Shown here: positions 10,430 to 19,561 of the stretch, piece by piece | Numbering within the stretch: the stretch's first letter is position 1 | Layout: every line of letters starts with the position of its first letter | Source: Sarocladium kiliense | Lineage: Eukaryota > Ascomycota > Sordariomycetes > Hypocreales > Sarocladiaceae | DNA: 64,000 bases | Assembly: GCA_030734395.1 (NCBI GenBank) | Contig: JAUZTG010000019.1 | Location: forward strand, 186,001 to 250,000 | Direction: 5' to 3' | The notes under the pieces: generated by a model | Databases searched by the model: none | Told to the model about the DNA's origin: nothing | Seen by the model: only the letters and a program-made list of their open reading frames with translations | Position numbers and translations under genes: made by a program

Positions 10430-12170
10430 AAGACGTAAATAAGAAGGGCTTTGAGAATATCCCAGACGAAGGTAATTACTAAGTGTATAGCAGTATAATT
10501 AAAGGAAAACACAAGATAGAGTGTCAAGGCCTGCAGTCACAGCTACCCGGGATGCTAGCTTCGGGTAGAGGAGATTATTCAGCTCGCTATGATGATCTTA
10601 GCTTCTCATTATCATATAGAAAGAAATGAGAATATTCTCATGAGTATTTTAAAGAGAAATGTAAACAAAAGCACTTATTAAATCAGCTTGTATTTGCTAG
10701 TAGGGTTTTCTTATTTTAGCTTTTACTCTTTCATAATATCTCATATTACTCTTTGCCTAATAGAAAGACATGTGTGTATCTTCATGAAGGTTACATGTAA
10801 CATAGGTTTATCAAGGAACGTAAATGGCATAATAGAGCGGATCTATTACCAAGTAAGAAATAATTGTCTAATCATTTATCTTCAATCTTCCTAGTAGGAG
10901 TATGCAACCTCTTCTATTTTGATCTTTTTTCTTCCGCTAGTAATAAGCTAATATATTCCCAGTGAATTACGAGGACATTTCTACCTACAGCTAACGTCCC
11001 GGGTAGCTATAGCGTTGGGCCATGCTTTTATAAATAATATAATTCTATTAGAACTCAAATACATAATATTGAGCTTTTAGGTAACAAGAACATAATTACG
11101 TCTAATGAGATATAAGAGATATATGAAAAGTTATACGGAAAGCAATTAAAAGGACTAATAGAGAAGTTTAAGTTATTCAATAATATAATTTTCTCCTTAA
11201 ACTTTTTTGTAAGATAAAATAATTAATATCTCTATAACCAGCTACCCTATAACAAAATAAACTATACCATAATAATCAGCGTAAACAAACGCTATATAAA
11301 ATATCTTAGTGCGAACCTTATTTTATGGATCCACACTAAATTACGTAACTTCCTATAAGCTTGAAGTTAGGAAGTTTCCGAGATCTAAACTTCAGACTTG
11401 AATTACTCGGCAAGTTATAGATATATATATGATTTAAAATATATATTAAATACGTCTTTTTCAGCTCTTTTTACTAGTCTTTATCCTAGTTAAATCCGTT
11501 AACTTCTCGTTAACTAATCAGCAATTTTTATTTAACCTTTAAAAAACCCCTCACTTACGTTATTATAGATTTTTCCCGATACTAATCTGTATCCTTTAAA
11601 CCTAGGATTCGGAGCCTGGAAAGTGGCAGTTTTATACTTTTTAATAATATAAACAGCAGTTCTTAATGACGAGATTTAGGGAAGGAATGAATATAAATAG
11701 ATAGTAAAGGTCACTCAATTTTAAAAATAAATAACTCAGTTACTTCATTACTTTTAATAATACTTTCTTCAATCCTAATAACTTTTTATTATATACTTTA
11801 CATATAAAAAGTTTTATGGATTTATAAACATTGGTTCATTCAGAATCTGGCGATAAAATCCACTTAAATTGCCCAACCTTTATATTACCTTCTTTTACCG
11901 CTGCGCTTAGAAACCTAACATTTTTAGTTTTAAAAAAATAGGCATTAAAATATACAGTAAAACCTTGGTGGAATTGCTTTGTTATCTTTTATACGCTGTA
12001 TCTTTGCCTTAGTATACAGTCTTATTACTTCATACCCTTCTTGATCAATTAGTGTAGAAAACTTGGAGCGCAGGGTACTCGTTTCATGCACTTGCCTAAA
12101 GCTCATCTCTGATTCATCCAAGACTAGACTCCACTGATTCTACCAAACTAGCCTCCGCGGTAGATTACAA
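10430..12170. repeat. AT-rich block 2, RIP-like relic
   Basis: This stretch has the same AT-rich, TA-rich character as block 1 and essentially no reading frames apart from a 68-codon frame near 10688 that shows no motif. Patches of ordinary composition persist (around 10540-10580, 10990-11030 and after 12060). It is most likely a set of degenerate transposons mutated by RIP. Together with block 1 it isolates the monocarboxylate-type transporter gene. Confidence 0.6.
10541..11008. repeat. 468-bp segment bounded by an inverted repeat
   Basis: The 20 bases at 10541-10560 (AGCTACCCGGGATGCTAGCT) recur inverted at 10989-11008 with 18 of 20 identical. Both differences are C/T or G/A transitions. 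Looser similarity continues about 5 bp outward and about 12 bp inward, again mostly by transitions. This is what terminal inverted repeats of a small DNA transposon would look like after RIP-type mutation. No target-site duplication is certain, and no transposase is readable inside, so it would be a non-autonomous element or an eroded fragment. Confidence 0.5.
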
Positions 12171-12506
12171 TCATCTCCTCTCTTCACAGGTACTGATCTT
12201 TCGGTGACAGGTAGGTGGGGCGTGCCTGAGCACAAGCCAGGTTTTCGCCCGTGATGTTGCACCTCTCACTATCTAGGAGCAACAGCCAATCATAGGGAGG
12301 GAGTGACATGAACCCGTCGGCATGTGTCTCGTGTGGAAGGTGCCTGGGTACAGAAGCTCTCAGTGACTTCAATTAATAGACATTTGGCAGTGAGCAAAGA
12401 CAGCTGTATCAGCCTCCACGGAGTCCCTGAAAGTCGCTCTCGTCCGCTCGTTGCTTTCTGATACGTGACTACCTGGTGGTGGTCTCTTCCTCCCCCTTCC
12501 TCCATA

Positions 12507-13216
12507 ATGCGTCCTGCCGCTACATTTCTCGCTTTGCGGCCTATCCGAACGAAAACGAGGCTCTCGACTTGTGCGTCACTTCGAGCCATGCAGACAGACC
12601 TGAGGCCCTGGCATGCTCCCTTTCCATGTCCCAGGACCAATAATCTCATCAGATGGACGCCTGCTCATGTACTGGGTCTGCTACGGGATGCAAACCTCGG
12701 CAGTAGCCACACGCCTGACTTCGTCCTAATCGATCTGCGCCGTGAGGACCGCAAGGTATGTTCGTTCGCTTCTCTGCTTTATCACATTTTATGAAGGCCA
12801 CATGGCTGCAATTGTGTCCGTGCTCCGCTAATTCGTGAGCATTTTCCTTCACAACAGGGGGGAACAATTCGCGGGTCACTTAATTTTCCCGCTCAGAGCC
12901 TCTATCCTGCCCTACCGACTCTGTATAAAATTCTGAATGCATCTGGTATCCAGAACGTCATCTGGTATTGCGGTGAGTCTTGCCATTCTTTCAAGTCTTG
13001 AACTATACTTACGCAAGGGGACCAGGCTCATCTCTCCATCGCGGCAGTCGTGCGGCAGCCTGGTTCGCTGACTATATCGTGGATCATGGAGACGATCGCA
13101 TGAAAAGTGTGGTGCTAGCCGGAGGCATCAAGGCCTGGGTGGGAGCTGGTGGAGAGCATATCGACTACGTCGACGGCTACGACCCAATTGAATGGCACCA
13201 ACCAGAGCAGCTCTGA
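12507..13216 (+). CDS. Rhodanese/Cdc25-like arsenate reductase-type protein
   Basis: Three exons (12507-12755, 12858-12972, 13026-13216) give 184 residues. The last intron splits the Gly after the active-site Cys. The joined active loop reads WYCGSSLHRGSRAA, a Cys-X5-Arg loop with Cys 121 and Arg 127, as in Cdc25-type rhodanese phosphatases and the eukaryotic Acr2/Arr2 arsenate reductases. Before it come the rhodanese strands (DFVLIDLRRED, GGTIRGSLNFPAQS), and after it an AGGIKAWVGAG turn. Such proteins reduce As(V) to As(III) with glutathione, or dephosphorylate; the sequence alone does not separate these. The first 41 residues are Arg-rich without acidic residues and may target mitochondria; a second Met at residue 42 could give a cytosolic form. 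Proximity to acr3 favours arsenate reduction. The preceding 12171-12506 is non-coding. Confidence 0.8.
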
Positions 13217-14008
13217 GCAGCAAGACGGATCCTGCTACAGCTCCAGCTGTCGCTTAACAGAGCGTAGAGCTTATATCTACATGTAGCAAAATGGCTGTAA
13301 ATATGCGGTCTGAGGCCAGATAGATGCTTTCATTCCTAGAAGAACTGTCTATTGTTGGTATAAGCGGTGCAATGCAACTCGAAGCAACCCGGACCTTAAA
13401 TGTCCTGATGCAAACACTACCGCAAGCTCGCGTCCCAAAGTGCTCCCGTCTGTCTTCTTACACTTCCTCATCACCGTCACCCTAACATTCAAAGTGCGGT
13501 GTAAGTATGACAGGCAGCGTTCCGTGCTCTGGAAGTCGCTTCAAAGAGAAATCCCACATTAAAAATGCAAACGCAATAGCCGGACAAGCAGCCTCGTCAA
13601 GCCCATCGAGCGGCACAAAATGCCAGTTCAGGCGAATGGCAAAGGCAGGCACGAGACGTCGGAGCTCCACCGTCGTCAAGTTAATCCAGAGACAGCTAGA
13701 TGACGTGATGGCCCTGGGCCTTTGCACAGAGATACGACTTGCAGGACGTGGTGGGGAGCAGTCGGGGCTTCACCCGTACGCTTCAAGTATCATTTTTATT
13801 GCCTTGCGTTGATACAATATAGATCTGACTGTGGCAACAGAGACGGTTTCTTGTATTTGAGCTTTATCCAAGGCAAAGCAACAAATTGACTGACTATTCC
13901 TTCTCTGATATCGGCTAACTGTGTAGCAAACTTAGGTGAGCTGGGCATCTCTTTGTAGCTTTGTAGCCTTTTGGCCCAATGTCATCATTTCTTGATGCTT
14001 TCAGAGTC
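13217..14008. other. Intergenic between convergent genes, no gene seen
   Basis: This stretch lies between the 3' ends of the rhodanese-type gene and the minus-strand regulator. A 101-codon frame from 13507 has no recognisable motif and is probably spurious. Confidence 0.4.
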
Positions 14009-16156
14009 TCACCCCAGAGCAGGTCGACGTTCGTGGCTGGATGACATGTAGCCGTATCCAACCTCAGTCTCTCTTAATGAATAAGAGGCCGCGCCTAGAA
14101 GATCGTTGCCACCAGTCGGACTGCTAACTTCATTTAGAACATGAAGATATTCCCAGGTGGTAGGATCTCTGAAGACATTTGGCATGCCGTAATCGAAAAG
14201 ATCAATGAAAGCTGTGTCAAGCTGTGTATAAGGTCCAGATACTCCCCATGACTGTGGAAGCTGTTGCTGAAATGTTTCCGAGTCTTCAAGCCCTTGAGGC
14301 GGCGTTATCATGGTGGCCAACGGCATTGAGGGCATCTGGATTGGTGGAGAAGCTGCTGCGCTCGTCCTCATATCAGTATGTTCGGCATCCGGGCTCTCGC
14401 CACAATGCGGTAGAATCTGCTGCTTCTGCTGAGTTCCCCCATAGCCATTTTTCGACGACGAAAGAAGTCTCAAAAGTCGTCTTGCCAGGCGAGCCACACC
14501 CTTTGCACTCGTCCACCGCTTGCCAAGAGCGTCCAGGGCACCACAGCAAAGTGCCATATCGCGTGACGCACATTCGGCATCCATCTGGCCATCTCTCAAC
14601 GCCCGGTATATCATAGTCGTTGACATAGACATCGCATACGGCACTAGTGGCAAGGGCGGCAACTCTTCATGTCCTCCGTGGCCGACGATTCCTAGAATCC
14701 GGTCGGCTGAAGTCAGGCGACGAGCGTATGGTATGCTTCCCGGGCCACTATACCTGCAGGACAGCATTGCAGTGACGTGGTACCAGATCTCGAAGTACGC
14801 TGTTCGGTTCATTCAGCGGATTCCAGGCCCAGCCTTAGTTTAGAATCACTGACCTTTGTGTGAATGTAGAAAAGTCTCGAAGAAGGTTCCGTTCGTCACT
14901 TCAGCAAAAGAAGGGAATTCGCCCTTGTCATCAGTTCTTGCAGTCGAGCTGGCCTTGTACACTTTTGTCGCCCGTTTCATCAGATCACCCATCACCAGGG
15001 ATACGGCCATGACCTGTGATCGATAGCTGTCTCGTCTCTGCTCAGGTTTGCCCAATGCCACGTCCGCATCATCGACCATAAAAGGCGAAGCTCCCATGAC
15101 CGGTTTGTTCAGCCTGTCTAGGCTTCTGAGGGACCACCACAGGTATTGGCACTGCTGCTGATCGGTAATTCCAGGCACATGCCAGTGCAAGGACAACGAC
15201 CAGGCTGCAGATATGGCCTGAGATAGGTGGCTCGATGACCGGTCCGTCCCTCCAACACCATCATTGTTGAGGTGCATCAGTGCCAGAATCTGGATTTTGA
15301 TGACTCTATCAGGCTCAAGATCAGCCTTAAGCGCAGCCTCCAACCCGCCGAGCAGATTTCTGGCAAAGACGAGAGATTCAAGTAGGGTGTCATCTTCAGC
15401 CAGGTGAAGGAATGGTGTTGCCTGCCTTGACTTGCAGACAACCATACACATGGCTCTGACCAAGTAGATGGATGACTGGCCATTGCTGTACTCCCGAAAG
15501 ACTCGTGGCCCGTCAATCACTGGCATCAGGTCATCTATAAGGGAGTTGTAGATCGGTAAAAGAGCATCTGTTGTCGACTTTGGGAGCTCAAGGAAAGCCC
15601 CCTCTTCCTCGAGGTATTTTCGGTAGTTATCCGACAACCTGGGTGCTCGTGCACATCGCTTGTGCCTATTGTACCACACGAGCTGCCGCCGGGACCGTTC
15701 TGATGCGGAAGGGCCACATTTATCAATACTTTGTGGCCGATTCTTCCGTGTCATCACAGAATTTGAAAGTGTCGAAGAAGAGTTCGGCACTTCATCCGTC
15801 TCCATTTGACCTTCAAGAGGTATTGACAGGTCAGCCAATACAGCCTGAGGGTTGTATTCGCTGATCCGGCCAGGGCTGAAGCTTGCCTCGCGCGCGCTCG
15901 ACTCCCTGTCTTTAACAGGAGGCGGTCGTTCAGACCTTTGCTTCAGCCCAGCATCCGAGTGTTTGTGCTCTTGAGTGTGGTAGCATCTCTTCTTCCTAGT
16001 CCGACAACCCTGGCATGGTAAAATCTCATCGCATGTTAGTTCTACGACCAATGAAACAGTGAAGCAGGCATATGCTGTAGTATGCGAAAAAGAGAACTCA
16101 TCTTGTAAACTTCTCTTCCTGCCGTGCCCACTTCCGGACTGCCAAACAATCTCCAT
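14009..16156 (-). CDS. Zn2Cys6-family transcription factor, zinc cluster incomplete
   Basis: Two exons are sure: from 16041 or further upstream down to 14854, and 14799-14009, with a 54-nt intron that restores HKAYFEIWYHVTAMLSCRYSG. The body is a fungal-specific transcription factor domain (IYNSLIDDLMPVIDG, YLVRAMCMVVCKSRQATPFL, LWWSLRSLDRLNKP), followed by a Pro/Gln-rich C-terminus. At the N-terminus CDEILPCQGCRTRKKRC supplies Cys 3-6 of a Zn2Cys6 cluster with correct spacing. The first Cys-X2-Cys pair is not in the frame that starts at 16156. An AG at 16042 would fit an acceptor and a Lys codon before Cys 3, but I find no exon encoding the missing half within about 300 bp upstream. The 5' end is therefore unresolved: a distant first exon or a decayed one. 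The gene is divergent from a dehydrogenase gene it might regulate. Confidence 0.72.
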
Positions 16157-17188
16157 GGCCTTGGAGACGCCATGCGTCCGAGTGCCTAGACGCTACAACC
16201 TTTCATGAAACCAGCGAGGACCAGGGGAAATGGAACCTATTCGGCGTCAATACGAATCTGAGGTGATGTTGAAGTGAGCGGAAAGATTCCTCATTGGGAC
16301 CGAGACCGCTCGCTCCATCATGTTCACAACTTAACCCCTCTCCACCCGTCCCGGATGAGAGCAACATAGTACACACACGCACTCCACATGCAACGTGGGG
16401 AAGAGCTAACGCCTCATCACTTCTGCCGAAGAAGGAGGGCCGTCGTCATTGTGTGGGACAAGACCCGGTACAAGACGGCGAAGCTTGGGCCAGAGCCGAC
16501 GGATGTGATTCGACAGAACGTCTAAATGGTCCCAACCAGCCACACTGGTGCATCCATAGCTCCAGCTCTACTCGAAGCCGCTGTCGGGATGATCTCACCT
16601 TGAAGTCTACTTTCCGACCCAGAATAGGCAGTCTTCCGCTCTGGTGCCCTGAGCTGCCGCCGACGCCATCATGTCCCCCGCGTTGCCCCGCGTCTCCATC
16701 CCCGCCAATACCACTTACTTGCCACATTCATGAAGCTCACTGTCACCTTTGTCCTGCGTGGTGATCCCTGATAATTGTCCCTCTGACTTTTGTTAGATCC
16801 AGTTTGTGAGAGCTAATCCTTCTCTGGGTCGGCTGTGGTCGCTCACATCATCCGCGGACCCCTGACTTTCGCCTGGATAGCTGCAATGGTGCCTGAGTAG
16901 GCTCAGGATGACAGCGAGTTTCTGCAGCAACACGTTGTCTTCGCCGATGGGTGGTCTTCACGATACTTCGTAAGTGAGGCGAATGACCGACTTCGGCCCA
17001 GCTTTGCCGCAGTCTCCGCATTGTCTGCGGTTGTTGACCGAACCATTGCTCCTCCGTAATACTTATAAGGCATGACTTGCACGTCTGCTGGCGATAGATA
17101 GTGTACCCTACTCAACACAAAACTAAGCTCTTCGGAGTTACAAACCTTTCCAAATCATAACAAGGGATCAAGAAAGCACTTCAACATC
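16157..17188. other. Divergent promoter region, no gene seen
   Basis: About 1.0 kb separates the start of the Zn2Cys6-type regulator and the Gfo/Idh/MocA gene. It may hold the missing first exon of the regulator and shared control sites. A 156-codon frame from 16294 shows no family motif. Confidence 0.4.
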
Positions 17189-18570
17189 ATGGCTTCCAAC
17201 GTCAAGCGCTATGTCATTGTCGGCATGGGCGTCCGATCCGCCTTCTACTACCAAAGCATCATCCAAGATCACCCTGATGTCGCCAAAGTCGTCGCCATCT
17301 GTGACACCAATCAGACTCGTATGAATGCCGCCAACGACCGTATGGTAGAGCTAGGCGCCGAGAGAGTTCCTACCTACAAGGCGGAGGACTTCGACAAGAT
17401 GGTCACTGAGAACAAGGCCGATGTGGTTGTTGTCACGACCATTGACCTTTACCATCACGTCTACTGCATCAGGGCAATGGAGTTGGGATGCGATGCTATC
17501 ACGGAGAAGCCTATGACGATTGATGAGGAGAAGCTACAGGCTATGATTGATGCTGAGAAGCGCACTGGCAAACAAGTTCGCGTGTTGTTTAACTACCGAT
17601 ATGCTCCTCATCACACCAAGATGCGAGAGCTTATCGACTCGGGTGTCATTGGCGAGATCTCCACTGTTCACATGGATTGGATCCTCGACTGCGCACACGG
17701 CGCTGACTTTATGAGGAGGTTCGTCCGCTCGACCCATGCAACCTACACTGTGTCTCCAACTGACGTCCTTCTTCTAGATGGCACCGCGACAAGGCCACCA
17801 GCGGTGGCATTCAAATGCACAAATCTATCCACCACTTTGACCTTGTCCACTACTGGATGAACACCGAGCCAACCATGGTATTCTGCGTTGGCGATCTTCG
17901 CTTCTACGGCAAAGAGAATGCCGAACGTCGGGGCGAGAAGAACCTTGGCGAGCGCTACCTCAATAACGATGACGCCAAGAACGATCCCTTTGCGATCGAC
18001 ATCCAGAGCAACGCTCAATTGAAGAAGCTTTATCTTGAGGCAGAGCACGAGGATGGGTATATCCGGGACAGGAACTGTTTTGCTGAGGGCATCAGTATTG
18101 AGGATAACTTGTCGATGATCATCAAGTACAAGAACAAGGCCGTCATGACGTACAACACTTATGCATATGCACCTTGGGAGGGATACCGTTGTGTTTTCAA
18201 CGGAAGCAAGGGCCGCATTGAGATTAACGTCGTCGAGGGCGGCTACTCTGCAGGCGGTGAGGCTGTCACAAAGGAGGGTCTCGGTGAGCTTGAGAAGAAC
18301 TACATCCAGGGAGGTGTCGAGAAGACACAGATCGTCGTCTACCCCTTGTGGAAGGAACCCTATGTTGTCGACGTGGTCAAGGGACACGGTGGCCATGGAG
18401 GTGGTGATCCAGTGCTATTGGAGGATGTGCTTGTTGGTGGAAAGGATGACAAGTTCAAGCGTGCAGCGGGTATCCGAGACGGTGGCAATGCGGTGCTGGT
18501 TGGTGTTGGTGCCAATCACTCGATGAAGAGTGGGTTGCCGGTCATGGTGCAGGATCTCGTCAAGTGGTAA
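17189..18570 (+). CDS. Gfo/Idh/MocA-family NAD(P)-dependent oxidoreductase
   Basis: Two exons (17189-17718 and 17778-18570) joined across a 59-nt intron that splits the second Arg of FMRRWHRDKATSGG; 440 residues. The N-terminus has the Rossmann fold (YVIVGMGVRSAFYYQSI, then AICDTNQTR), and EKPMTIDEE near residue 110 carries the family's conserved Glu-Lys-Pro. The C-terminal alpha/beta domain has SGGIQMHKSIHHFDLVHYW, with the His residues expected at the active site. Family members oxidise sugars, inositols or related polyols with NAD(P). No signal peptide is seen, so it should be cytosolic. The closing part (FKRAAGIRDGGNAVLVGVGAN) is conserved in long fungal and bacterial members. The Zn2Cys6-type gene is divergent upstream, which hints at a sugar-responsive pair. 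Substrate not determined. Confidence 0.9.
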
Positions 18571-18691
18571 TGAGAGAGAAAGGGGTCATGATGTATCTAT
18601 TTTTAGGTTCTATGGAAATTCAGCAACATATTGGAGACATCTATTCACCTGCATCGCTGCCGCAGTGAGAATGGTGTGCTGATCGACGCCA

Positions 18692-19561
18692 CTACAGCGT
18701 GATTGCTTTCGAGTCATCAAACTCATGAGCATCCTTCTTCGACTTAGATTTAGCCCTCTTGACAGGGACCTTTTGGCCTGGGAAGAAGTAGCCTCTCTGG
18801 TTGGCCACCACCCTGATACCATTTCTAACAAAGTCTGTAGAGTAATGCGTGTGTCCAAACACCCATACTTTGACTCCATCCCACGACCCGTCGTTCTGAA
18901 TCAGATCCGTTGCGAAAGCCGGGCTCCAAAGGTTCGCGAGCTTTTCCGGAGGTGAGGCGCCGTCTTTACAGGGCGCATGATGCGTTGCAACTAGGATTTG
19001 TCGAGGCTCCCCTGCTTTGTCGCCCGCGACTTGCTTGACTTGCTCACGAAGCCATGCCACCTCTGCGGTGTGAGTGTCGTTGTGCTTTTCAGCTGTCCAG
19101 TCCTTGATGCTCTTGAAGTCGCTAACTGCCAGCTCAACTATTTCCCGACTCTCCACTGGAAGCGCAGACCAGAGAGTGCAGCCCAGGATTGTCAGATTAG
19201 ACTCATCGTCATCCCAGCGAGTCTGATGCAGTAGAACAAGGTCACCAGCGATGCTGGGCTCAGCAGCTAGACGGCGCGCTTCCTTGACTCCCGACTCGTA
19301 ATCCAGGTTGTAGAATTCATGATTTCCAAGTACAAGAAATACCTTTCGATAACGCGCGACTTGGGCCTGTAGGAAGCTTAGATAGCCCTCGTAGTCGATC
19401 AACCGCCCAATGTCGCCAGCCAGTAGCAATAGAGGCGCTGAGACCGGGAAGCTGTAGGATGTGTATTGCTGGCCGACCTCTAGGTGAGCATCAGACAGGA
19501 TCTGAATCGGCACACCCGATTTCAAGCCCAGTCGCTTCTGTAAACTTTTGATGATGTCCAT
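18692..19561 (-). CDS. Calcineurin-like metallophosphoesterase
   Basis: A single exon of 289 residues. All metallophosphoesterase motifs are present in order: SDAHLE (Asp 24, His 26), AGDIG (Asp 50), GNHEF (Asn 80, His 81), ATHHAP and GHTHYS. These coordinate two metal ions and hydrolyse phosphomonoesters or diesters; the substrate is not known for this fungal subgroup. There is no signal peptide or membrane segment, so cytosolic action is likely. The last 25 residues are Lys-rich. It is convergent with the Gfo/Idh/MocA gene, 121 bp apart. The start is the first ATG in frame. Confidence 0.92.
   Translation of the reverse strand: MDIIKSLQKRLGLKSGVPIQILSDAHLEVGQQYTSYSFPVSAPLLLLAGDIGRLIDYEGYLSFLQAQVARYRKVFLVLGNHEFYNLDYESGVKEARRLAAEPSIAGDLVLLHQTRWDDDESNLTILGCTLWSALPVESREIVELAVSDFKSIKDWTAEKHNDTHTAEVAWLREQVKQVAGDKAGEPRQILVATHHAPCKDGASPPEKLANLWSPAFATDLIQNDGSWDGVKVWVFGHTHYSTDFVRNGIRVVANQRGYFFPGQKVPVKRAKSKSKKDAHEFDDSKAITL

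Noticed and set aside
16294..16764. A 156-codon plus-strand frame in the divergent promoter
   Set aside because: Pro/Ser/Cys-rich with no motif; likely chance.
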